Made by a program: the position numbers and the translations under genes
Notes under the pieces: generated by a model
The model's input: only the letters and a program-made list of their open reading frames with translations
Told to the model about the DNA's origin: nothing
The model's database searches: none
Source: Cenococcum geophilum 1.58
Lineage: Eukaryota; Ascomycota; Dothideomycetes; Gloniales; Gloniaceae
Assembly (NCBI GenBank): GCA_001692895.1
Contig: KV748194.1
Span: forward strand, 2,414,746-2,478,745
DNA: 64,000 bases
Direction: 5' to 3'
Part shown: positions 47,607-58,824 of the stretch, in pieces
Layout: each line of letters begins with the position of its first letter
How positions within the stretch are numbered: position 1 is the stretch's first letter

Positions 47607-48643
47607 TTTTTTTTTAAATATTTTTTAATATATATCCGATTGTATTATACTATATACAATACTACGCATACAGCCTCTAGGCTATGGCGCTATAGTTCTA
47701 TATATAAGAAATAAGAGAAACTATATAGCTTACTAGCTTAAAAGTAGCTACTAATTACCCCTATATAACTGTTTTATTCTATACCCTATTCCTCCTCCTT
47801 ACTAAAGAAATAGGTAGGGAATTAGTAATTAGTAGTTACTCTCCCTAAAAGTAACCTACTAATAGTATTTTATAAGGGCGAACCTTATTACATAAACCTA
47901 CTCCTATAGGAAATTTTTTATAAGGTTGTCTATATAGGGTATAAACACTAATTCGCTTATATACCTTATATTTAATATACTAATAGTAATACGGGCTAGT
48001 CCCCTTCCCCTATCCCCTACTATAGCTACCCTAGCAGTGCATTGTCTGCGGTACGCCTACGGTCCTTTATAGTTTAATTGCCTATAGCGTAACAGCTATA
48101 GACCAGTTATAGTAGAGGTCGTCTATAGTATAATAGCTATAGACTGGTTATAGGAGGTCGTTTACTTTATAGTAGACTAGTTATAGAGGAGGTTGTCTAC
48201 CCTATAGCAGACTAGTTATAGAGGAGGTTGTTTACCCTACGGTAGATTAGTTATAGAGGAGGTTATCTACCCTACGGCAGACTAGTTATAAAGGAGGTTG
48301 TTTACCCTACAGTAGATAGTTATAGAGGAGGTTATTTACCCTGCGGCAGATAGTTGTAGAGAAGGTTATTTACCCTACGGCAGATAGTTATAGAGGAGGT
48401 TATTTACCCTGTGGTAGATAGTTATAGAGGAGGTTGTCTGCCCTATGGCAGACTAGTTATAGAAGAGGTTGTCTACCCTATAGCAGACTGGTTATAGAGG
48501 AGGTCGTCTGCTCTATGGCAAACTAGTTATAGTAGAATTGTTGGTTATAGTAGCTAGCGTTATAGTGACGTGTCTTTAGGGGGTATACAACCGGCGGCGC
48601 CCTTGCGACAACGGACGGAGGAGTAAAGGGGAGGCGACGGACC
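47607..48643 (-). mobile_element. SINE-like retroposon with internal minisatellite, copy 1 (1037 bp)
   Basis: It lies on the minus strand. Its A-rich tail shows as a T-run at 47607-47615, and a 13-bp duplication CCGCTAGGGAGTT flanks it (47594-47606 and 48644-48656). Next to the tail is a shortened version of the tail module found at 32692 (about 47638-47706). Then comes a body shared with copy 2 and a minisatellite (48110-48545). It starts with about 100 bp ending GGGGAGGCGACGGAC as read on the plus strand. No coding frame is visible. It interrupts the gag region of the third Gypsy element. Confidence 0.75.
48110..48545. repeat. Minisatellite, about 35-bp unit, about 12 copies
   Basis: The unit is close to GTTATAGAGGAGGTTGTCTA followed by CCCTACGGCAGACTA. 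Copies differ mostly by transitions. It is internal to the SINE-like retroposon. Confidence 0.9.
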
Positions 48644-50368
48644 CCGCTAGGGAGTTATTAGAGTGGTTACTATGCGAGACCCTATAAAAAACAAAGGAGT
48701 TAGAGATATAACTAAGATAAGTATATTAAGACTACTAAGAATAATTGTAAGGACAAATGGGAGAAGTATAAATACCCTAGACACGAAGCAGACTTAAAGG
48801 AGCAACGCTATACCATACTATAATATTTAAAAAAAAAACTAAATTTTGTATAAAAGACCATAATAAGTATAAGGGTAATAGTCTTTAAAACTGCAATTGT
48901 CTTATTTATTAATACGAAACTATATTTTGGCTAGATCCGAAACATTACTCTAATAAGTATAATTAGATACTAATTACTTCTACCTTCCTGCGTGGCACTA
49001 TTAAGAGTTTATAAACACGCTACGAGAAGAAACTTACTATATCCCTTAAATTTAGCGAATTTAAGTCCTAGTTAATTAATTAGGTCTAAGACCTACTAAT
49101 TAAGGGATAGATTATAACTAGCGTTACTATAACACTAAATAGCGAGAAGGCTAGAGTGTAGTTTAGTTTATAAACTACTTAGAAGAAATAGAAGATAATA
49201 TACCCTACTTAGATCTATAGGATAACGCTATATAACTTTACTAGCTACTTACTAAGCTATAACCTAAAATCTAATAGGCTATATAAGAAAAGGGTGAAAT
49301 TTCTACTTCTTAAGAAAAGCTTATCTTTAAAGCTACTTAGATTCAGAATACTAAAAGAGACTACCTAGGTAAGTAAAAGGAATAAAACGCCGATAATAAA
49401 GAGCGTAGGTTTAGACCTAGCTTTAATAATAGGGGTAGATTCCGACCTAACTACTCTATAAAAGGATAACGCGAGCAGGCTTTATAGCCTTAAAGTAATA
49501 CTAGTTAACCCTAAAATAATAATAATCCAAAACCTAATCCAAATAAGTTACACTTTTGTTATAACTGCGGTAAGAAGGGTTATATAAAGTTCTTCTACTA
49601 ATAAAAAAAGTAAAAGTTGGATTAATTAAAAAAAAAAGCCTAGTAGATCTTTACTCCCTTATACTAGGCTAGTAAAAAAAAGGGGAGTAAGCTGCTGTAT
49701 AGTTATTCCTATTTCTATTTAAGTTAATAATAAATAGGTAACGTAAGACTGCCTTATAGATAGCGGCGCGACTATAGGGTTTATTTCTTAATTACTAGTA
49801 AAAGAATTAGATTTAGACCTTAGCGACTTATAGGTATATACCGTTTAAAGTATTAGAGGCTACTGGATCCTATACTATAGCTAAAACCGCGATGGTCTAT
49901 AGAATATATAGGAGATGCGCTTCTGCGCCGTAGAAATTAAGGGGTATAACCTTATTTTGGGATACCTATAGCTTTAATAAGTCAATCTAGATATTAATTA
50001 GCCTTTAGCCTTATATTAATACCAAAAATCTTAATTATGCATTATAGTTAAAGATTAATAGACTTTTAAGAGCTATATATAAGAAGAAGGATATATATAC
50101 GCGATATATACTACCCTTAACCCCAAGAATAGGGACACGGGGTATTCGCTTTTGGATATCTGGCTATACGTAGTTAAGACGCTAGGAATTCTATAAGAAT
50201 ACGCAGACTTAAAGGATATCTCTAATAAAGAAGCTATATATATCTTGCCTAACCCTATATTAGTTAAGCACGAAATAGATATAGGAGATAAGTAACCCCC
50301 CTTTAGGCTGATATATAGCCTATTAGAGAACAAGCTAGGAATATTACGTTAGTATATAGTAAACGCCC

Positions 50369-51490
50369 ATTTTTATATATATATTTTTATCCGTTATATT
50401 ATACTACGTATAATACTGCGCATGTAGTCTCTAGGCTATAGCGCTATAGTTTTATATACATAAATCCTTCTAAGGCAGCTTAATATGCACTAGTAACTAA
50501 GTAGATACTCTAGCCCGGTTTTAAAAATGCTAGGGGAGCTCTAGCTGCTAGTGTTTTTTATTCTAGTATTTTGCTTACTAATATCCAGTTTTGCACTAAG
50601 GAAATTTACACTAAGGAAATCCTAGCTCTTTTATCTATTTTTACTATATTCTACCGTTTTTAGAGTAGAAAAAGCGCTCTAAAAGATAGATTTTAATTTT
50701 AATAAAATAGTTTTATATATAAGAATAAGAGAAACCTAATAGCTTACTAGCTTGGAAGCAGCTACTAATTACCCCTATATAACTTTTTTTAGAATTCTAT
50801 ACCCTATTTCTTCTCCTTACTTAAGAAAAGGGTAGGGAATTAGTAATTAGTAGGTACTCTCCCCAAAAGTAACCTACTAATAGTATTTTATAAGGGCGAA
50901 CCTCGTTATATAAACCTACTCCTATAGGAAAATGTTTACAAGGTTGTCTATATAGGGTATAAATACTAATTCGCCCATATACCTTATATTTTACATACTA
51001 AAGTAATACAGGCCGGCCCTCTTCCCCCCTTACTGTAGCTACCCTATCTATACATTTACGGTACGCCTATAGTGCGGTGTTGTGTGGTATATTATAGCGG
51101 TGTGGTAGTAATAGTGGTGGCGGTTATGGTAGAGGTCGTCTGTAGCGCAATGGCTATAGATAGGTTGTGGAGGTCGTCTGTAGTGCGATGGCTGTAGACA
51201 GGTAATGGTGGAGGTCGTCTGTAGCGTGATGGCCGTAGACAGGTTGTGAAGGTTGTTTATAGCGCGATGGCCGTAGACAAGTTGTGGAGGTTGTCTGCAG
51301 CGCGATGGCCGTAGATAGGTAATGGTGGAGGTTGTCTATAGCGTGATGGCTGTAGACAGGTAATGGTGGAGGTCGTCTGCAGCGTGATGGCTGTAGACTG
51401 GTTGTAGTAGAGGTTGTAATATGTCTGGTATTTGGCGTCCGGTGACGTGTCCTTAGGGGCTATATAGCCAGCGAAGGGGGAGACGACGAC
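50369..51490 (-). mobile_element. SINE-like retroposon with internal minisatellite, copy 2 (1122 bp)
   Basis: The flanks GTAAACGCCC (50359-50368) and GTAGACGCCC (51491-51500) fit a target duplication of about 10 bp with one change. An A/T-rich tail lies at the left. The full tail module (about 50390-50493) is followed by about 210 bp absent from copy 1. The shared body and a minisatellite at 51130-51420 come next. Its far end GGGGGAGACGACGAC matches the end of copy 1, so both copies begin at the same point. It interrupts the third Gypsy element just before the reverse transcriptase. Confidence 0.75.
51130..51420. repeat. Minisatellite, about 38-bp unit, about 7 copies
   Basis: The unit is close to GGAGGTCGTCTGTAGCGCGA plus TGGCTGTAGACAGGTTGT. 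It is homologous to, but distinct in sequence from, the minisatellite in copy 1. Confidence 0.9.
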
Positions 51491-54400
51491 GTAGACGCCC
51501 TTTAGAGAGGATAGATTTGGCCTTTTATAAGCCTAGTAGGGGCACTAATTATATTTATACCTAAGAAGGACGGGACCCTTTATCTCTACGTTAACTATTA
51601 GGCGCTAAATAAGACTACTATAAAGAACTGTTACCCGTTACCCTTAATAAGGGAGCTTATTAATAGACTATTAGGTGCAAAAATATTTATAAAGTTGGAT
51701 CTAAAGTATGTATACTAGCGAATCCAGATTAAAGCCGGCAATAAGTAGAAAACGGCGTTCTAAATATAGTACGGTCACTTTAAGTACCTAGTAGTGCTAT
51801 TTAGGCTTACTAATATACTAGCGATATTTTAGGCCTATATTAATAAGGTAATATTAGGCCTGCTAAATACGATATATATAGTCTACCTTAATAATATTAT
51901 AGTCTACTCTAATAACTACAAAATATATATACGCTATATATAAATAGTACTAGAACGATTGCGGGAATATAAACTCTATATTAATCTAAATAAATATGCA
52001 TTCTACACTACTAGTATTAATTTTTTAGAGTTTATTATTAGCGTTAATAGAGTATTAATAGATAAAAGCCGGATAGACGCTATTAAGAAATAGCCCTACC
52101 CTATAACATTTAGGGAAGTGTAGGTATTCTTAGGCTCGGCGAATTTCTACTAAAGGTTTATTGCTACTTATTTGTGAGTAATATTCCTAATTACTAATCT
52201 ACTAAAAGGTTCTAAGAATAGCAAAAAGTTAGGGCCTTTTATATTTAGGGAAGCTGCTAAGTAGGCTATAGACTAGTTAAAAGATTTATTTACGTTGGCG
52301 CCAATCCTAATATACTTCTGCTAGGAGTTACGTATATACCTTAAAATAGATATATCTAGTTTTACCTTAGCGGCAATTATATTTTAATTAAAAGATGGAG
52401 AATAGCATCCTATAGTATTTTAGTTAAGGAAAATAACCCCTATAAAATAGCGTTATATAATATATAACTAGGAGCTGCTCACAATAGTCGCAGTAATAAA
52501 GCACTGGCGACATTATTATATAGGAAGTGATTATTATATTAAAGTCCTTATAGACTATAATAACCTAAAATACTTTATAACTATAAAGGTGTTAAGCGGT
52601 TAATAAGCTAGATAGGTAGAGACATTATTACAGTATAACTTTAAAATTATATACCGCCTAGGAAAGATAAATTCCGCTAATAGGTTATTAAAATGTCTGG
52701 ATTATAAAACTAGGAGGATCTAGGATAGCATAGGGGAAATAATCCCTATATTATAAAATTTGCTTAAAAAAAAGAAGACTCTTTCCCTAAAACTACCAAA
52801 TTTTATAATAGGGTAGAGGTTCTAGTAATATAGCTATAAAGCGCTATAATTATAGAGCTATAGGATATAGTTATAGACTAGGTTATAAACTAGGCAGACG
52901 TTATAAAGTTAGCGTACCCTAAAATTAGCAAAAATTCTACGAGATGTGCTAGGGGTATCGCGGCACCTTTAACTTAACAGCGTATTAGCTGCAAGTTTTC
53001 AGATCTAAGGGGGATAGGCAAGATGCCTATCTATAGCGTAGTATACTATATAACGGTAGGAGAATCTACTAGTACTAATAGTTTAAAACGTTTCGTGCCA
53101 CACCTTATATTTATAATAGCGGTAGGTAAAACAAAAGTAAGTAATCTGTATAAAACCTTTCTAGATATTTTTCTTTAAGTATAATAGAGGGACGCCTTCG
53201 CTTCTAAGGAGAGGTAGAAAGACGTAGTAGAGACTAACTTAGCTAGAGTTACTAAGAAGCTATAGCAATAAGACTAAAAGGGTTTATTGCGCTTTAAGGG
53301 TGCTATATATATCCTAAAGTACTAAGCGGTCTAAGATAAAATTCTAAAGGTCTTTTATAACGACCCTTTTAGGGGTTACTATAGTACTAATAGAACCCTT
53401 AAGGCCGTTTAAAGGAAATACTTTTAGGACGGAATGTTTAAAGAGGTTAAGAACTATATATTAAGGTATAATACGTGCCAAAGAGTATAGATATCTAGGC
53501 ATTGCCTATATAATAAGTTATTAGTACTTCCTATTCCGTAGGGACCTATATTAGAATTAATAATAGATTTTATTATAGGCTTACCCCCTACTAAAACAAG
53601 AACTAGAGAGGTTGCTAATACTATCTTAGTAATTATTAATAGATATACAAAGTTTTTAGGATACTTTGCTGTTATAATAACGATCACGGTAGTAGAACTA
53701 GCAGACCTATTTTTAAAACGATGGCTCTTATTTGGTACGCTAAAGGGAATTATATCTAATAGAAGTACCGTATTTAATAGTATATTTTAGTCTTTATTCT
53801 ATCTCTTATTAAAAATATAGTAAAGGATAAGTACTACCTTTTACCTATAAACAGATAGGCTAATAGAGCGTCTAAATGCGTTATTAGAATACTACCTCCG
53901 CTGCTATATTAATTATTAACAGAATAATTGGATATTATAGTTAGCTTTAGTATAATACGTATATAATATAAGCATCTATAACAGCATAAAAATAACCCCT
54001 TATAAAGTACTGTATAGGGTAAAAGTAAATAACCCCTAAAATATTAAGGACATTGTTTTTAAAAGGGAGGCCCTAGCGGCGTCCAAGAGAATTAAGTAAA
54101 TAAGAATTCGTAGAGAAGAACTTAAAAAGCACTTATTAGACGCCCAGGCTATATAAAAAAGGTACTATAACCAAAAATATATGTCTAAAGAATTTAAAAT
54201 AGGAGATAAAGTTTTACTATTTATAAAAAATATCTAGATAAAAACGTATTAAGAAGAAGCTTAACTACAGTGGCTTAGACCCTTTAAGATAGTTAGGAAA
54301 ACTAAAGGAAACTAAGCCTATAAATTAAAATTCCCGAAATTATATCTAATATATCCTATATTTTATGTTTCCTTACTAAAGCTATACTAAAAAAGAGATA

Positions 54401-56756
54401 GTGCGGAACTATACCTACCTAGTAAAATTAATGGGGAGCTAAAATAGAATGTAAAAGATATTTTAGACTAAAGATGGCGTTAAAAGAAGCGTAAATTTTT
54501 AGTTTATTAGGAAGGATAATTCTAGGCGTATAATAGTTAGGAATCTAAGGAGCACCTTTAGCTAGGATATAATATAGTAATTAAAACGTTCCTAAAGACT
54601 ATAAATTAAGATTTAGTAATAGTTCCAGATATACTATAGGCGAGATAATAGGGAAGACCCTATAAATTAAAACTATAGGGTTAAGTATAGGTATTAAAAA
54701 CGGGAACGTTTTGCTATTATAATAGGGATCCTAGAATCCTATAAGAGGAAGCCTATAGGAATCTATAGGAGAACTACTAAGGATACTATCTGGAGGAGAC
54801 GCTATTTAAAAATAAATAGTAGCACTATAAGAAGAGGCCTTAGAAATTTAGAAAGGTCCCTTAAGGATAAAAGGAGAGTATCTAGTCTAGTACTAAAGAT
54901 ATATAGTAGAGTTAATAGTATAAAGAGGAGTAAAAGATAACCTATAAAGAATTAGAAATATTAAAAAATTATAAGGTACTTATAGGAATACTACCCGTTT
55001 ACTATATACGGGGATTATAGTAGTATACTACCTTTATATAGACTATTACTAAAGCTTAGAATAAAGGCATCCCTAAAGTATAAAGTTAATTCCTAGTAAT
55101 AGGGCATCTTAAAGGCACCTAAGAGGCACTATATAAAGCTATTCTATAAGAAGAAGGAAAATATAAGATAATAACTTAACTACTAGCAGTAGCAATAGGA
55201 GCCTCCTCCTCTATCTTAACGTTATTATTAGTAGTATTATTAGCACTCCTATACCTAGAAGCATTAGCACTTCCGCTAATATTTTTCTTTAGAGCGATAA
55301 AAACTAAACGAACTAGTACGGGCGGGGGACTAGCAAGGAGAACGTTTATCTTAACCTTCGTTACTATCCTTAGTATTATCCCTAAGTTCTAAATTAGTAT
55401 CTAAGGAGGAATTAAAGAGCCATTGGCTAAAGAATTAGCGTAGTTCCTAAATATTTTACTAGAGAAACTTACCTAGCCAGAAAGGCCCGCGTAAGAGTAT
55501 AAATATTATTATTTATAAGGGTAAGCTGCTCGCAAATACGCTCCTAGACACTATGTGTCTAAGATTATTATATCTCTACGGTAATAGAAACCCTTATTAA
55601 ATTAAAGAGCCTATAAGCAATAGAAGATACTTTTTATCCCTATCTGTTACTATTTAGATATAAGCGGAAATCCCTAATAGGGCGCTAGAGCTTGCAAGTC
55701 TTATACGCGTAGATAGCGGGGATTTAATATAATTAGCGAAATCTAAAATAGGGTAGGATGGGAAATACTAGAACGTAGGTCTTTCTCCAGCTACAGCAAT
55801 AGGAGCACTTAAATTTATTCTTACTGGAGCGCGGTATCTTATAGGCGTGGGACGGGTCTAACATAAGCGCGTAAACGTAACAATGGTAGTACTTTAGAGA
55901 AATTACTATAGGAGTAATAGAGGTGGTTTAAGGCGTTATTAAAAGAGGAACGGCACCGCTGCTAGTCTAGGGATGCGCAGTACGACTATAAGCTATTATA
56001 AGAAAACACTATAAGAAGTTAGTATTATTATAAGAGATAAAATAGGGATCCTATTACTTATAAACGCATTATAAGAAGAGAATAGAGCGGTAATAAAAGA
56101 ATAGCTAGAGATACGAAAGCTAAAAGCTAAGATGTAATAAAAACAGTCTGCTAAAGAGTAAGACGAATAGTGTTGTTAATGGAAGGACGTGTAAGAAACG
56201 ACGGTTTATAAATAAAAAGAAATTAAAATAAAGACGTTATTATTAGAACTTATTTTTAGGTAAATAGGATAGTAGTTAACGCGTTATACTAGATAACCTC
56301 TAGATCTATTTATAATAGACTCCTATAATTAGAAAGGTAAATTCTACCATATTATTATTATTATTATTATTAAAATTCTATTATAAAAGTATTATAAAGA
56401 GCTAGGGTAGAAGAAGAGTAGAGAAATAAAAGATAAAGTAAAGTTCTATACTAGTAAAGAGCTAGCTATAAGCCGCATTATAGAGTACCTTTTTACTAAA
56501 AACTTCCCTAGTAGTTTTAGTTAGAACTTTATAAAGGTTTATTAAGAGGCAAAGTCTTAGAGGACTAAAACTCTTAAAGGGGAGGCAATTGTAATGGAAT
56601 TCCCTAAAAGGTATATATCGGATAAGATAGTAGGAGGTTTTATCTATGTCCTGTCTATATCCTATCTATATTTTAAAAGATACGGTTAGATAAATAAAGG
56701 GTAAAGGGTTTTGCTAGCGTTTTAGAAGGATTATATAGGGAGCTAGTTCTCCTATA

Positions 56757-57125
56757 ATCTACTATTTTTCTATAGGATTTAGCGTTATACATTTCTTTAT
56801 AGCCTAGATGCGGTATTTACTATTAAGATATTCGATACGCGTATTAGGGGGGAATTTAAGCAAAGGCGGCAGCTCTTCTAAATTATCTAATAGTGTGTCT
56901 AGGGTTATATTACTACTACTACACTTAATAGCTTAGTTAAGTTCCTTAATATTAATTACAATGGGTATATAACGTTTTAGTAGCTCCTTATGCAGGCATC
57001 CCTCCTCTTTAAATATCTCCTTAAGTCTCTTTATATTCTCTCTATTAATATCTTTTATACGCTTAGGAGAAAAATTAAGCACTTTAAGTATAATATAGGC
57101 CTTTCCTCTAAACTTTACGGCCTTT
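56757..57125 (-). pseudogene. Decayed DUF3723 gene fragment
   Basis: Read on the minus strand, the stretch gives KVRGKAYIILKVLNF, RENIKRLKEIFKEEGCLHKE, LLKRYIPIVIN, LPPLLKFPPNTRIEYLNSKY and RIxAIKKCI. This order fits the N-terminal part of DUF3723 proteins: a KFRG-like start, an EGC...PVLI core, and an ExLHGxHRxxAA-like piece that has decayed here. Only a few stops break it, at RIP-type positions. Its downstream part ends exactly where the truncated right LTR of the third Gypsy element begins (about 56756). DUF3723 genes are of unknown function, are common in fungi and are often carried by Starship elements. The identification rests on remembered family sequence. Confidence 0.5.
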
Positions 57126-58590
57126 TCTTTAGATATAGCTCTCTTATTATTACCGGCTTCGCTTTACCTTATATTACTATTAATTAGAAAAGTTATAGCT
57201 ATCTAAAATATAAGTTAAGATAATTCTAAATACTAGTATATTAGTTTTCTAGCCAGTTATCGCGTAAGACCAGTTTTTAGTCCCCTAGGCCCCTTATGTC
57301 CCGTTTTCGCACCTATATAGGTTTTTTTTTAGTAATATCTACCTCTATTACCTGCTCCAGTTACTTTAAATTTACGTAATGTTTATTTATATCTCTTATC
57401 CGCCTTAGCTAAAGAAAGTTTATATAATTTTTCTTTTACTATCCTAATATAAGCTTAACACTTAAAATATTAAAGCGTAATATAATCTTTTTAGGCAGTA
57501 ATGGACACCGCATACCTTTAAACTTAAGGAGGTCCTATTACCCTAGCTCCCTATAAGGACCTTAGGCGGTAAATAAAAGTATAAAACGCACGCGTATAAT
57601 AATAAAAGGCAGCGTAGAGTTAGGACTTTTGGATTTTCGTTTTTTACTAAAATAAAATACCTTAAAGGGTAATAATAAAAAGCCTATACAAATTCTGGAA
57701 GGGTCTCCATAGCTAACTTATAAGAAAGTTTACTAAGTTAAACTAGGTGGCTCCGTTGCCGTTATATATAAATAGAATATAATAGATTAATTTACTATAG
57801 TGAGCTTCTTTATAACCAATAATTAGATAAGGCTTATATCTAAACTAAATTATAAAAACTTAGTCTATATTTTCGAAGTTTTTAAATTTAAATATGCGTT
57901 TTATACAATTTCTAAGCACACTACTATATCTCTTAATTACTGCATTAGTTATAATATACCTCTAAGTAAGGCATAGCTAGCGGCTATTGCTAGTTAGGTA
58001 AGTAATATAGAAACCTACTATATAGATTATAAAATAACTAGTATAGTGCCTTAATGGTATATTATATCTTGCTTCTTAGGGCTTAACCTATATAGAGTTT
58101 AAATGTTATAATATATTAATATCTTTTAAGGTAATTGTAAAAATTAGTAAGTGACCTTATATTAATATATTGACTTATTATTAACTATTAAGATATAGCT
58201 AAACTCTAATAGTACCGACTAAGTGACGAAGAGGTAGTAGGGAAAGCTAATACTATAGCGCTAGGCTATATCTTAATAAGTCTTATAGAGAAAAGATATA
58301 AGCTAAGTAGAAACCTTAGTATATAAGACCTAAGCTACTGGTCTAGGGATGCTATAGAGTTCTTATCTATAATAATGGATACTAGACCTAAGGAACTTAT
58401 ATTATATCCGTTTCTTAAGCAAGCTAAAGCGTTAAATCTTGCATGGTTTACTATTTATACTTTAAGAAATGCTTATAGTTTTATAAAACCTATTAAAGAA
58501 GGAGTATTATAGATATTCTACCCCTATCTTCTAATCTATTAGACTTTATAAGAATTTATATCTCTTCTTAAAAAATTATCTATTTATATA
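57126..58590. other. AT-rich decayed sequence, nothing identified
   Basis: This region may include the front of the DUF3723 gene and other remnants. A plus-strand frame near 58.25-58.5 kb (YWSRDAIEFLSIIMDTRPKE) is open for about 80 codons, but I do not know the family. Confidence 0.35.
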
Positions 58591-58599
58591 TATTTTAGG

Positions 58600-58805
58600 A
58601 AATCCTACTAGTTAGCCTATTTACTAGTTAAACCTAATAACTTTATCCTATTTACTAATTAAATTTTACTAATTAACCTATTTACTGGTTATCCTATTTA
58701 CTAGTTAAACCTACTAGTCCGCCTATTTACTATCTGCCTATTTACTAGTCTACCTATTTACTAGTTAAAAAATAACTAGTTAGCCTATTTACCGGTTAAA
58801 CCTAT
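58600..58805. repeat. Tandem repeat around CCTATTTACTAGTTAA, about 9 copies
   Basis: Units of 16-25 bp (TTAGCCTATTTACTAGTTAA and variants) recur up to the tail of the minus-strand LINE fragment. Confidence 0.8.
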
Positions 58806-58824
58806 AATTATCCCTTTTTATATA

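Larger units (their letters stand above)
45234..56756 (+). mobile_element. Third Gypsy chromovirus, plus strand, broken and carrying three insertions
   Basis: Its left LTR starts TGTAATGGAATCCCC at 45234 and is split by a Harbinger-type element. Its right LTR starts TGTAATGGAATTCCC at 56590, behind a purine tract (AAAGGGGAGGCAA), and is cut off near 56756. Parts in order are gag (about 48.66-49.6 kb, zinc-knuckle-like site near 49.56 kb), protease near 49.75 kb, reverse transcriptase (about 51.5-52.1 kb), RNase H (52.3-52.7 kb), integrase (about 53.45-54.1 kb) and a chromodomain-like stretch (54.44-54.57 kb). Two SINE-like retroposons interrupt it at 47607-48643 and 50369-51490. About 2 kb of unexplained sequence lies between chromodomain and right LTR. 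It is a fossil with very many breaks. Confidence 0.85.

Noticed and set aside
48110-48545. Regularly spaced repeats as an array or a repeat-protein gene
   Set aside because: Unit length varies, stops occur in all frames and a homologous minisatellite sits in the second copy of the same retroposon, so it is a minisatellite.
50073-50333. Minus-strand open frame of 86 codons
   Set aside because: It lies antisense within the Gypsy polyprotein region and arises from the AT-rich composition.
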